Positions 34,626 through 43,510 of a stretch of 64,000 nt of DNA are shown here, one piece after another (position 1 is the stretch's first letter; each line of letters begins with the position of its first letter). The translations under genes were made by a program, and so were the position numbers. Location: NCBI GenBank assembly GCA_019634165.1, contig JAHQVT010000006.1, positions 186,001 through 250,000 on the forward strand. Reading direction: 5' to 3'. Source of the stretch: Rhodospirillales bacterium (GTDB lineage Bacteria > Pseudomonadota > Alphaproteobacteria > Rhodospirillales > Thalassospiraceae). The notes beneath the pieces were generated by a model. That model saw only the letters and a program-made list of their open reading frames with translations. It was not told where the DNA came from and searched no databases.

Positions 34626-35642
34626 TTAGTCTCTTTCTGCCAATCTTTCCGCCTGTGCCAAGGTGCAGTAATGCAGCAACTGGAACGCACCAAGAGCATC
34701 TTTGCCATCAACAAACGGATGTGTAGTGCCAGGAACACGGGGTTGAAGATTTTGCATCGTCTCAACGGAACCATCCCGGCGCGGATGGTTTGATAGGAAC
34801 ACATCAACATTCTGATGCTTGGCAGCCTTTTCGAAGTCTTCTGCTGATTGCGCATATTCCCGGATGCGATCTTCTTTCGGGCCAAAATTCAATCCCGTAC
34901 CACCCCAAAGTCCGACATTGTGAGTTTTTTCGCCATCTCGGACTGGGAAGATTAGCGATATCGTTCCTGGTGTATGGCCGGGTGTGACATATAGCAGCAC
35001 ATTCGTATCACCCAGACTTATGATTCCCTGATCATTGATTGTGACATCGCGTTTCGGCGGTTTACCCCAGCGAGGATTTTGGATCATTTGTTCCGGGTCT
35101 TCGAGCATGTTCCAGTCCTGATCGCTCATTACGACTTTGGGGTGGAACTTGTTGACCAGGTATTCTTGGCCACCATAGTGATCGCCGTGGCCGTGCGTGA
35201 TGACAAGGTATTTGATCTCTTTGGGATCAAGCCCAAGTTTGATCAGGCCCTCTTCGATATAGCGTTCTGCCTGATCATTATTGTTCAGGGCATCGACGAG
35301 AATAATGCCGTCACTAGTCTGGATGGCCCAGCTTGAAACAGCACGATTGCCGACAAAGTACAGATCGTCGAAAACACGGGTAGGTTCGACATAGGCGCCC
35401 TGTTTGCGCTTTTCTCGTTCCTCTGCTGAAAGTTCACGCTTTTTGGTGCTCCCAGCTGTTCGAGATCCGGCGATACGAAAACGTGAAGAAAGATCGCAAA
35501 GGTTATGCAGGCCGGGATAATTTTTTCCTGCTTCGAGGCCCTTGTCAGCCAGTTCTTGTGCTTTGAGCGGTTGCGCGTTTGCATTGGTGGATGCAAGTCC
35601 AAGCATCAAACACATGACTGAGGCTGTTCCAATGGTCTTCAT
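34626..35642 (-). CDS. exported MBL-fold hydrolase (B3-like), candidate siderophore hydrolase
   Basis: Signal peptide MKTIGTASVMCLMLGLAST...NANA directs it to the periplasm. The metal site is complete: ITHGHGDHYGG (HxHxDH) near residue 150, TPGHTPGTISL near 220 and SNHPRRDG near 285, the arrangement of subclass B3 metallo-beta-lactamases and their non-lactamase relatives. Position between a FepA-like receptor, a LysR regulator and a CeuE-type importer suggests it acts on the imported catecholate siderophore, for example opening a trilactone, rather than on antibiotics. That function is inference from context; beta-lactamase or lactonase activity remains possible. Confidence 0.75.
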   Translation of the reverse strand: MKTIGTASVMCLMLGLASTNANAQPLKAQELADKGLEAGKNYPGLHNLCDLSSRFRIAGSRTAGSTKKRELSAEEREKRKQGAYVEPTRVFDDLYFVGNRAVSSWAIQTSDGIILVDALNNNDQAERYIEEGLIKLGLDPKEIKYLVITHGHGDHYGGQEYLVNKFHPKVVMSDQDWNMLEDPEQMIQNPRWGKPPKRDVTINDQGIISLGDTNVLLYVTPGHTPGTISLIFPVRDGEKTHNVGLWGGTGLNFGPKEDRIREYAQSAEDFEKAAKHQNVDVFLSNHPRRDGSVETMQNLQPRVPGTTHPFVDGKDALGAFQLLHYCTLAQAERLAERD

Positions 35643-35750
35643 GAAGATACCGTGCTGTTTGTGAGATTAATCTTTATTTACAACTGAATTTATGATCAAA
35701 AATACCGAACGAAAAGCGGGAATAACTGTTTATATTGATCGAAAAATTTG

Positions 35751-36641
35751 ATGAAAAATACTATTCCGCGTACCGACGTCGAACATTGGGCGGTTTTACG
35801 GACTGCGGTGCGATCTGGGAGCTTTGCGAAAGCGGCGCTTGAAATTAACCGCAGCCAATCATCTGTAAGCTATGCAATTGCAGAACTACAAAAGAAACTG
35901 AATGTAGACCTTATCAAGACAGTCGGACGCCGAGCGGTTTTAACCAAAACGGGAGAGCGTCTTTTGATGGCAGCAATTCCGTTGATTGACGGCCTGAACC
36001 ACCTTGAAGAACGCGCTTCTTTAATGGCAAGTGGGCAGACGCCTTCACTACGAATCCTATGCGATTGCCTATTCCCGCGCGATATTCTTTTTTCTGCGAT
36101 TACAGGACTGCAAAATCAGCATCCCCAGACCGAGATTTCGGTTCATGAGTTCGCCCGGAAACCGATTTCGCATTTCAAGCCGGAAAGTTGGGATGTCGCG
36201 ATTGGATATTGGGATGATAGCGGTTTGAATGCGACGCCTTTGGTCGATATCGCGCTTCGGCCCATTGTAAGAGCAGATCATCCAATCGCCAATGTAACCA
36301 AATCAGAACTTGAAGAGCAATTGTCTACGGTCCCGCGGGTGGTGATAGACGTCGAGGATAAGGTCAATCATGACTTTTTACTTCCCGGGCAGTGGCGGGT
36401 GAACTCGCTTGATGCTGCGGTCGCCGCCATTCGGTCGGGCAAATGTTACGGGCATATTCCAGCCCATATTGTGAGAGAGGACCTACAAGCCGGGCGACTG
36501 ATCGAAATTCCAACTCAATCAAACCCGCGTCTTATTCCGTTGGTGCTTGCACTTGGTCGACAGTTTGATCCCATGCCGCACGCGGATACCTTGGCCGATT
36601 TGGTGCGCGCTGAGGTTGCACCCATGCTTGGCAAAATATGA
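35751..36641 (+). CDS. LysR-family transcriptional regulator
   Basis: N-terminal winged HTH with FAKAALEINRSQSSVSYAIAELQKKLNVDLI (residues about 24-54), then the LysR effector domain to residue 296. ATG 35,751 is preferred over an adjacent TTG at 35,748. It is divergent from the MBL gene, with about 110 AT-rich bp between, the usual LysR layout, so the MBL gene is a likely target. Its stop lies 6 bp from the stop of the convergent LysR-TrpD2 gene. Confidence 0.88.
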   Translation: MKNTIPRTDVEHWAVLRTAVRSGSFAKAALEINRSQSSVSYAIAELQKKLNVDLIKTVGRRAVLTKTGERLLMAAIPLIDGLNHLEERASLMASGQTPSLRILCDCLFPRDILFSAITGLQNQHPQTEISVHEFARKPISHFKPESWDVAIGYWDDSGLNATPLVDIALRPIVRADHPIANVTKSELEEQLSTVPRVVIDVEDKVNHDFLLPGQWRVNSLDAAVAAIRSGKCYGHIPAHIVREDLQAGRLIEIPTQSNPRLIPLVLALGRQFDPMPHADTLADLVRAEVAPMLGKI

Positions 36642-36647
36642 CAGTGC

Positions 36648-38153
36648 CTACTGCGATAGTGCACGATTTCGTTGTCGCCAGAAGGTCTGGGCATGGGAAA
36701 GTGCAGTTTCAAAAGGCATGTTGGCGTGCTGTGGCAAGCTAATCAGGGCAGTCGCGGCTGTATAGGTAATGACATTTTCCGCCATTTCATCGGTTGCGGA
36801 GCCTGTCCAGACAGCTTGCCAATGTTCGCGCTGTGTAAAGATATGGCGTGGTGGCGCATCGGCGATCATACGATTTCCCGGTGCGATGGTGTCAAGTGAT
36901 TGTCCGTTACAGATGCGGTATAAAGGGGTCGTCTTTTGAGGAGCTATTTGCGCGAAATCTCTTACAGATCCGACAATTGTCGCGTCCTTGTATTTCAACA
37001 GATGCGCAACGTCCCGGTAAAGATCACGCTTTGATAGCTGGGCTGCCCCCAAAATAACGGCTTTTGCATTCAGAGGATTTACCAGATGGCTGACATAATG
37101 GACCGGTAGTCGTGTTTCGACTAAATGGTAAAGGTCCAGCAGTGCTTGCATTTGTGGTGAAATCGCACCAAGGGGCACATATGCGATGTTTGATGTGCTC
37201 AGCACTTGGCGGGCACTTTCAAGTGTTGTACATACCGGAATACGGCAGTCGTCCATAGCCAGCTCAAGCTTTCCGCTATGTGGACCGTTGCCAAAAAAAC
37301 CATGCAACAGAATTTTGTAACCTGCTTCTGCTAAAAGCCGTGCAGAGTGGATAAACCATGGCGCATGTCGCCAGTTGGCCGAAATATATGCCGGCCAATC
37401 AAGATCCGGCTGAATGCCAGATGGCGTGTTAGGTGTGATGTTTTCGCGTACCGCCCCAATAAATCCGGCTAATTCGGGTGCCGTTATGCCGCGATGCTGA
37501 ACCGTCATCAACAGTGCACCTATCTGAATTTCATGTGCATAGCCATTCAAGATAATATCAAAACTGTCTTTGGCTTCGCGTTGCGTGAGTGGCCGGCTTT
37601 TTCCCGGGCCAGGGCAGGTGACGGCAATGTATTTTGCCAGGCGCTTGACGGGAGATGAGCGGTGATCAATCTCTGAGATCTTTCTCGAAATGGTTTCTGG
37701 CGTCGGAGACACATCAAGTTTTGGTTCGCGGTTTGAAGCCAGCGGTGGCATTGGTAAAACGGTAGGGTGTTGCCACTCATTTTCCTCGGAGGAGGATGAG
37801 ATCTGGTTACTATCTGTTGTTGGAAAAAGTAACTCAGAAGCTTCGTGTGCCAAGGCTCTGACGCGCAGGCGAAGTGATTCAGCAAGTGGCGTAGGGCGCA
37901 TGCCTTGCCCGGTGCGAATAAACAGGTCGTCATCATAAATCTTGCGCAATTCAGAGAGGAATCGGCTCATAGCCGAAGTCTGGATGCCGAGATCTTCTGC
38001 GGCTTGCGTGACGCTACCCACTCGTAAAAGAGCATCAAATGCAACCAGCAAGCGGGTCTTTTGCATCAGAGAGCTACTTTTTTCGCTGTCTTGATGCTGA
38101 TTTGCATTCTCAGTTGTTGCGGTATATCTGTTTTTCGGTAGTTTAGGCTGCAA
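36648..38153 (-). CDS. LysR HTH fused to a TrpD2/YbiB-like (anthranilate phosphoribosyltransferase-fold) domain
   Basis: Residues about 30-95 form a LysR-type HTH (LLVAFDALLRVGSVTQAAEDLG, then SRFLSELRKIYDDDLFIRTG). After a polar linker of 70 residues the rest matches the TrpD fold: LTQREAKDSFDIILNG then QIGALLMTVQHRGITAPELAGFIGAVRENI is the helical domain, and ILLHGFFGNGPHSGK to the end the catalytic-type domain. The PRPP-binding GTGGD motif of true TrpD is missing, as in YbiB/TrpD2 proteins, which bind nucleic acid. The start is uncertain: TTG 38,153 or ATG 38,066. Divergent from the ceuE-like operon, so it probably regulates siderophore uptake. Confidence 0.75.
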   Translation of the reverse strand: MQPKLPKNRYTATTENANQHQDSEKSSSLMQKTRLLVAFDALLRVGSVTQAAEDLGIQTSAMSRFLSELRKIYDDDLFIRTGQGMRPTPLAESLRLRVRALAHEASELLFPTTDSNQISSSSEENEWQHPTVLPMPPLASNREPKLDVSPTPETISRKISEIDHRSSPVKRLAKYIAVTCPGPGKSRPLTQREAKDSFDIILNGYAHEIQIGALLMTVQHRGITAPELAGFIGAVRENITPNTPSGIQPDLDWPAYISANWRHAPWFIHSARLLAEAGYKILLHGFFGNGPHSGKLELAMDDCRIPVCTTLESARQVLSTSNIAYVPLGAISPQMQALLDLYHLVETRLPVHYVSHLVNPLNAKAVILGAAQLSKRDLYRDVAHLLKYKDATIVGSVRDFAQIAPQKTTPLYRICNGQSLDTIAPGNRMIADAPPRHIFTQREHWQAVWTGSATDEMAENVITYTAATALISLPQHANMPFETALSHAQTFWRQRNRALSQ

Positions 38154-38186
38154 TTTTCAATGATCACAATTTGGAATTATTAAAAA

Positions 38187-38204
38187 ATTGTTCGGTTGAA
38201 CAAT
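38187..38204. promoter_or_regulatory. palindromic operator candidate between the fusion regulator and ceuE
   Basis: ATTGTTCGGTTGAACAAT is a perfect inverted repeat (7-bp arms, 4-bp centre) in the divergent promoter region, 34 bp from the upstream end of the fusion gene and 87 bp before ceuE. A target for the LysR-TrpD2 protein is a reasonable guess. Confidence 0.45.
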
Positions 38205-38291
38205 CAAGGCAGAGGCAGGTAACTGAATAAGAAATTTGTTTCAGAAGATGCCAAATTGATGATGCAGGTCTGGTAGATAAGGTGATTTGAC

Positions 38292-39224
38292 ATGAATCTT
38301 CGGTCTATTGTAAACACTTTTTGCGGATTACTCCTAGTCGCATTTTTAGCGACGGGAAAGCCCGCGTATGCCGATGGGGCGATGGTTACTGTTGCTCATG
38401 CCCAAGGTGAGACTGACGTTCCGTTGAAACCGCGAACTGTACTGACCTTTGATTTGTCTGCACTTGATACGCTGAATGTTCTTGAAGAGTCTGTGGACGG
38501 AATACCGGAAATCGCGCTGCCTGAATTGCTGTTGCAATTCAGAGATTTGCCAAAGATTGGTTCGATGTTCGAACCTGATTTCGAGGCAGTTAACGCCATG
38601 GAACCTGACTTGATCATCATTTCGGGTCGTGCGGCGCCAAAATTTGCAGAACTTTCCGCAATGGCACCGACAATCGATTTGACCGTGCGTCAGGACCATT
38701 TTCTTGAAGATGTCTTTCGCAATATCCGGGTTCTGGGCGCCATCTTTGATAAATCAGAAAAAGCGATAGCCGAAATTGAAGGTTTGAAAGAATCCATGGC
38801 CTCTTTGCTGGCTTTATCCGCAAAGGCCGGTAACGGATTGCTGATCATGACCAACGGTGCACGCATGAGCACATATGGTCCGAGCTCAAGGTTTGGGATC
38901 CTGTTTCACGAGTTTGGTGTCGTTCCCGCTGATGAGAATATTAAGGCGGGGAATCACGGGCAGCCGGTATCGTTCGAATATATTCTGGAAACCGATCCGG
39001 ACTGGTTGTTCGTTATTGACCGTGATTCTGCCATCGGCCAATCAGGTGCTGCTGCACAAGCTCTGCTTGATAATGATTTGATCCATCAAACGCGTGCGTG
39101 GAAAAAAGACCAGATTGTCTATCTGGACTCTGCATCTTGGTATCTTGTGAATGCTGGTATCGCATCACTTCATAATAATCTCAAGCAGTTGGCTCAGCGT
39201 TTTGTTGCTGTCTCCGGCAGTTAA
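38292..39224 (+). CDS. ceuE: periplasmic ferric-catecholate binding protein (CeuE-like)
   Basis: Cluster A-2 solute-binding protein with a signal peptide (ending PAYA). It follows Campylobacter CeuE closely: SGRAAPKF, TYGPSSRFGILFHEFG, DENIKAGNHGQPVSFEYIL and YLDSASWYLV. Residues equivalent to the CeuE iron ligands are kept, His222 and Tyr284, and so are the three ligand-pocket arginines (Arg113, Arg200, Arg244). CeuE prefers tetradentate bis-catecholates such as hydrolysed enterobactin. AAGG lies nine bases before the ATG. First gene of a four-gene importer operon. Confidence 0.9.
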   Translation: MNLRSIVNTFCGLLLVAFLATGKPAYADGAMVTVAHAQGETDVPLKPRTVLTFDLSALDTLNVLEESVDGIPEIALPELLLQFRDLPKIGSMFEPDFEAVNAMEPDLIIISGRAAPKFAELSAMAPTIDLTVRQDHFLEDVFRNIRVLGAIFDKSEKAIAEIEGLKESMASLLALSAKAGNGLLIMTNGARMSTYGPSSRFGILFHEFGVVPADENIKAGNHGQPVSFEYILETDPDWLFVIDRDSAIGQSGAAAQALLDNDLIHQTRAWKKDQIVYLDSASWYLVNAGIASLHNNLKQLAQRFVAVSGS

Positions 39225-39239
39225 CAAAGGTCACTGATT

Positions 39240-40223
39240 TTGGAAAGTGCGGTGTCCTTGAAGAAAATATATGTCATTGCGTGCTTGGCGGGGGTGGTTC
39301 TGGCCGTCACCAGTTTGTTTGTTGGTGTTGCCGATATCTCGCTGATCGATTTCTTTGATGGCACAGTTAGTCAAACGGATTGGCTGGTTCTTCAAACCTC
39401 GCGAATTCCAAGAACATTAGCACTTGTCTTTGCCGGGACAAGTATGGCTGTCGCCGGTGCCATTATGCAGATGCTAGCACGCAACAAGTTTGTTGAACCG
39501 GCGACAACCGGCACTGTCGAAGCGGCGGCGCTGGGAATGCTAGTGGTATTATTGTTTGCGCCTGATTTGCCTGTTGTTGGCAAGATGCTGGTGGCCGGCG
39601 CATTTGCCCTTGCGGGCACCGGACTGTTTTTGTGGTTGCTGACCAAAATACCATTGCGATCAGTGGTGATCGTTCCATTGATCGGAATGATGTTGGGCGG
39701 TGTGATCAGTTCCTTTGCTGCGTTCATCGCCTATCGGTTTGACATGATGCAGGCCATGAATGTCTGGACCAGTGGCGATTTCTCGACAGTCTTAAGGGGA
39801 CGATACGAAGTGCTCTGGCTGGCCTTTGCGCTTGCGATCATAGCTTATCGTGGGGCAGATAAATTGACGATGGCCGGGTTGGGGCAGGAATTCTCGGTCA
39901 GTCTTGGGTTGGATTATCGCAAGGTCATGACATTTGGATTGGTGATTATCTCGCTTGTCACCGCATCTGTTGTCGTATCGGCCGGTATGATTCCGTTTGT
40001 CGGTCTGATCGTGCCCAATCTGGTCAGCATTGCGTTTGGGGACAATCTGAAAAAGACACTGCCCTGGATCGCCTTGTTTGGTGCGGCAATCGTTCTGATA
40101 TGCGATATCGTTGGGCGGCTGATTATCGCTCCCTTTGAAGTGCCCGTTGGTGCGGTTCTCGGTGTGATTGGAAGCTTTTTCTTCCTGTATCTGGTTTTGG
40201 GCAGAAACGCATATGCCAGATAA
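39240..40223 (+). CDS. ceuB: iron-siderophore ABC permease (CeuB/FatD/YclN-like)
   Basis: FecCD-family permease of about 9-10 helices; QTSRIPRTLALVFAGTSMAVAGAIMQMLARNKFVEPATTG carries the family signature near residue 50, and GMIPFVGLIVPNLVSIAFGDN near 245 the ATPase-contact loop. The FVEPATTGT form is typical of the CeuB/YclN branch. The start may be TTG 39,240 or GTG 39,252, which has GGA upstream. It begins 15 bp after ceuE. Confidence 0.87.
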   Translation: MESAVSLKKIYVIACLAGVVLAVTSLFVGVADISLIDFFDGTVSQTDWLVLQTSRIPRTLALVFAGTSMAVAGAIMQMLARNKFVEPATTGTVEAAALGMLVVLLFAPDLPVVGKMLVAGAFALAGTGLFLWLLTKIPLRSVVIVPLIGMMLGGVISSFAAFIAYRFDMMQAMNVWTSGDFSTVLRGRYEVLWLAFALAIIAYRGADKLTMAGLGQEFSVSLGLDYRKVMTFGLVIISLVTASVVVSAGMIPFVGLIVPNLVSIAFGDNLKKTLPWIALFGAAIVLICDIVGRLIIAPFEVPVGAVLGVIGSFFFLYLVLGRNAYAR

Positions 40224-41205
40224 TGTGATGTCGCGAACAGACACGATCAGGCGCCGACTTAGTCCAAACAGAGTATTGATGATCTTACTTTGTTTGGCAT
40301 TGCTGTCTGCAATTGGCTTTATGACGATTGGTGCACGTGGCAATTGGGGTTTCATTCTTGAATTTCGGGGAACCAAACTTCTGGCGCTTTTGCTTGTTGC
40401 CTATGCCGTATCGGTTTCAACCGTTCTGTTTCAAACAGTTACCAATAACCGAATTCTGACGCCTTCGATTATGGGAATTGATGCGCTTTATGTGCTTTTG
40501 CAAACCGTTCTGATTTTTGCTTTTGGAGCGCAGGCGATATCGGCACTGGATCCACAAATCAAGTTCCTGATCGAGGCTGGCTGCCTGACTGTGTTTGCGC
40601 TGATCCTCTATCGCTTTCTGTTCTTTGGTGTTTTCAGGGATGTGCATCTTCTTTTACTGAGCGGTTTGTTCTTTGGGCTTCTGTTCCGTAGTGTTTCGGG
40701 GCTGTTGCAGCGGATTATCGATCCCAATGATTTTGTCATTTTGCAAGATAGCCTGTTTGCCAGCTTCAATAGTGTCGACAAGTCTCTTTTAGGTGTTTCG
40801 GTCGCCGTGATTGTTTTGGTAAGCGTCATCGGGGTCAAGATATTCAGCCGCTTTGATGTCATGCTGTTGGGGCGCGATAGCGCGATTTCACTTGGCGTCA
40901 ATCACACTCGCAATGCTGTTTTTATTCTGGCACTTGCATCTGTTCTGGTGGCTGTGTCGACAGCTTTGGTCGGGCCAGTAACGTTCTTTGGGCTACTGGT
41001 CGCAAATCTGGCTTACATCGTGTTGCCGGGGGCTAAGCACAAACATGTTTTGCCTGCCGCCATTTTGATTGCCTTCATTTGCTTGTCGTCCGGGCAATTG
41101 GTGCTTGAGAGGCTGTTTGATTTTAACACAGCATTGGCAATCTTGATCGAGTTTGCTGGCGGATTGTTCTTTATCGGACTTATTTTGCGTAGAGGTGTTC
41201 GGTGA
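40213..41205 (+). CDS. ceuC: iron-siderophore ABC permease (CeuC/FatC/YclO-like)
   Basis: The second FecCD-family permease subunit, about 330 residues. The signature region reads AYAVSVSTVLFQTVTNNRILTPSIMGIDALY, and the ATPase-contact loop ALVGPVTFFGLLVANLAY. It overlaps the end of ceuB by 11 bases at the chosen ATG; ATG 40,228 is the alternative. Pairs with CeuB to form the channel. Confidence 0.87.
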   Translation: MPDNVMSRTDTIRRRLSPNRVLMILLCLALLSAIGFMTIGARGNWGFILEFRGTKLLALLLVAYAVSVSTVLFQTVTNNRILTPSIMGIDALYVLLQTVLIFAFGAQAISALDPQIKFLIEAGCLTVFALILYRFLFFGVFRDVHLLLLSGLFFGLLFRSVSGLLQRIIDPNDFVILQDSLFASFNSVDKSLLGVSVAVIVLVSVIGVKIFSRFDVMLLGRDSAISLGVNHTRNAVFILALASVLVAVSTALVGPVTFFGLLVANLAYIVLPGAKHKHVLPAAILIAFICLSSGQLVLERLFDFNTALAILIEFAGGLFFIGLILRRGVR

Positions 41206-41963
41206 TTCATGTACGCAATGCGACCAAGTCGTATGATGGAGACTTGGTGGTTGACGATGTGACACTTAGTCTGAAGCGGAGCGGTGTGACATCGATCATC
41301 GGTCCAAATGGTGCGGGTAAGTCCACATTGCTGTCCATGATTGCAAGGTTGATAAACATGGATGGGGGCGAAATTACCATAGATGGCTTAAATATCGCGA
41401 CTACAGATGGACTTGAACTGGCGAAACGCTTGGCGGTGTTGCGCCAGGATAACCATATAACTGCGCGGCTTACTGTGCGTGATTTGGTTGCCTTTGGCAG
41501 GTATCCCCACAGTAAAGGCCGTCCGAACGAGAATGATTTGGAACATGTCAATCGTGCACTGGCGTATCTTGGCTTGACCGACCTGTCTGGTCGCTTTCTT
41601 GACCAGCTATCGGGCGGGCAACGGCAGCGTGCTTTTGTCGCGATGACGTTGTGTCAGGATACAGATTACATGATGTTTGACGAACCGTTGAACAATCTGG
41701 ATATCCATCATGCTGTTTCAATGATGAAGCTATTCCGTCAGGCTGCCCGTGATTTTGGAAAGACGGTGGTTGTCGTCATTCACGATATTAATTTCGCATC
41801 ATGTTATTCAGATCATATTATCGCGATGAAGGATGGCAAAGTGGCCGAGCAGGGCTCTCCGGATCAGATCATTGATGCAAGCATTCTTTCCGATATTTAT
41901 AACACGCCGTTTCAGGTCCAAAATATTAACGGGCAAATGATTGCAACGTATTACGGCGCATAA
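41202..41963 (+). CDS. ceuD: iron-siderophore ABC ATPase (CeuD/YclP-like)
   Basis: Walker A GPNGAGKST near residue 34, Q-loop VLRQDNHI, signature LSGGQRQRAFVAM near 136 and Walker B YMMFDEPLNNLDIHH. FecE-family ATPase with the short loop seen in the YclP branch. The GTG start overlaps the ceuC stop (GTGA). Last gene of the ceuEBCD operon; 190 bp of AT-rich sequence separate it from the convergent oiaK. Confidence 0.9.
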   Translation: MIHVRNATKSYDGDLVVDDVTLSLKRSGVTSIIGPNGAGKSTLLSMIARLINMDGGEITIDGLNIATTDGLELAKRLAVLRQDNHITARLTVRDLVAFGRYPHSKGRPNENDLEHVNRALAYLGLTDLSGRFLDQLSGGQRQRAFVAMTLCQDTDYMMFDEPLNNLDIHHAVSMMKLFRQAARDFGKTVVVVIHDINFASCYSDHIIAMKDGKVAEQGSPDQIIDASILSDIYNTPFQVQNINGQMIATYYGA

Positions 41964-42154
41964 ATAACGTTGACTGTTCATCTAGAGATGCAAGCACGGT
42001 GTCGGTCTTCTATAATTTAGAGATTGTTTTTCAGCAATGTACTCGCGCCAATCTAGTAATAATCATCTTACAATATGATTATTCGTTCGTACTTTTTCGA
42101 ATTATAAGAATTTTATCGTTGATGGTAGTTGCCGAATCTAACTTTGACCGGGAG

Positions 42155-43510
42155 CTATGCCGTGAGTTTCCCATCTCGCAACGAAATAAAGTAGTCGTCC
42201 TTACCTATCTGGCCGCCTTTGAGAGCTATTTCCAGTTGGGTTCCATCATTGCGAAAGGCATTACACAAAGGGGACCCCGGTGTTTGCGGTATGGGGTGGC
42301 GCAGGGTTAAGGCGTAAGTGTTCATTTCACTCAGGGCCAAACTTGAAGTATCGCCGCCTGCAATAATAGCGCGTTCCAACTGATGCTCGCGGATCAACCT
42401 GTCGAGCAGGGATCCCAGATGGCGCCCGGCGATATTTGCAGAAGCGGTTTGAGCACTGGTGACAGTTTCTGGGCCACGCGCTGTATAAATGATCGGGCTT
42501 TTACCACTCTTGAGGTAAGTTGAGGCCGCTGCGACGGCTTGTTCAAGAGCAAGCTCAGTTCCTTGCCCGGAAATCAGTGCATGATAGTCAATCGGGACGC
42601 CCGCAAAATTCTCCGAAAGCGCCATTTCGATCTGGTTTGCCGTTGTGGAAGAGCAACTCCCGGAGACAACAGCAATGCGATCAAGTTCTTTGGGGCTGGA
42701 AATTTGCTGTGTCGCTCCGATGAGGCCTGCCTTTTTCCATGCTTGAAGCAAAGCATACTCAACACCCGATGATCCAACGGCGAATGGGCCAAGTGACTTA
42801 CGAAAAGTATGTAGGAACCCGCCAGCGGCCATCTGACTTAGATCGTCGTAAACATCAAGAAGAAGGCATTGTTGCTCTGGAATTCTATTTTGCGTTCCGT
42901 GTCCGTTACCTGCTTTTTCGAGAAGGGCCTTCACTTGATCAAAAGAAAGGCAGGTTGAGGACAGCGAGCTCTGTCGGCCGAGATGCACTAGAAGGTCAGA
43001 TTCCGTCATCGGTGTTGCGGGGTGTTGGCTCATGACCGGGTGTCGGTCAATACGATAGATCTGGTCGCGGTATGCGGCAAAAAGATGGCCAAAGAAGGTA
43101 TATCGGCGAAGCTGGGGGGCGCCGACAATCAACGGAACTTGTTTTTGGCCAAACACGGTTCTGCCGGTTTCTATGGCGCGTCCGATCGAACCCTGTTGCG
43201 GTGCACTGTCGAAAGTTGAACATGTTTTATAATGACAGTGTTTTGCATTCAGTCGCTGCAACCAGCGGAAAACATCAGGCAGATTGTCGTCCATCCATTG
43301 GGGGGATTGGCTTCGGCTAATCCCTGCCAGACCAACAGCGCTGCAATTTTTAAACTGTTCAATGTGATGAGCTTCCGGGATGCGCGTAAACAAAACGGTT
43401 TCAATACCGGTTGATGACAGTGCCTCCATGACGTCGGTGGAGCCGGTAAAGTCATCCCCGTAAAAAGAGAGAAACAGGTCTTGGGCGAATGAATTTCTAG
43501 ACATGATCAT
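42155..43510 (-). CDS. oiaK: four-carbon acid sugar kinase, probable 3-oxo-isoapionate kinase
   Basis: DUF1537 kinase with the N-terminal motif FYGDDFTGSTDVMEAL (residues 16-31, catalytic Asp) and the C-terminal nucleotide-binding motif AIIAGGDTSSLAL near 395. Alone the family phosphorylates several acid sugars; next to a RuBisCO-like protein and an apionate oxidoisomerase it is best read as OiaK, which phosphorylates 3-oxo-isoapionate at C4. The ATG overlaps the oiaX stop (ATGA), showing one operon oiaX-oiaK. Confidence 0.85.
   Translation of the reverse strand: MIMSRNSFAQDLFLSFYGDDFTGSTDVMEALSSTGIETVLFTRIPEAHHIEQFKNCSAVGLAGISRSQSPQWMDDNLPDVFRWLQRLNAKHCHYKTCSTFDSAPQQGSIGRAIETGRTVFGQKQVPLIVGAPQLRRYTFFGHLFAAYRDQIYRIDRHPVMSQHPATPMTESDLLVHLGRQSSLSSTCLSFDQVKALLEKAGNGHGTQNRIPEQQCLLLDVYDDLSQMAAGGFLHTFRKSLGPFAVGSSGVEYALLQAWKKAGLIGATQQISSPKELDRIAVVSGSCSSTTANQIEMALSENFAGVPIDYHALISGQGTELALEQAVAAASTYLKSGKSPIIYTARGPETVTSAQTASANIAGRHLGSLLDRLIREHQLERAIIAGGDTSSLALSEMNTYALTLRHPIPQTPGSPLCNAFRNDGTQLEIALKGGQIGKDDYFISLRDGKLTA

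Noticed and set aside
34626-35642. Antibiotic-resistance metallo-beta-lactamase
   Set aside because: The zinc motifs fit subclass B3-like proteins, but the fold is used for many substrates and the neighbourhood is siderophore uptake; resistance cannot be claimed.
41999-42310. Frame of 103 codons between ceuD and oiaK
   Set aside because: Overlaps the end of oiaK, no ribosome binding site, AT-rich non-coding composition.
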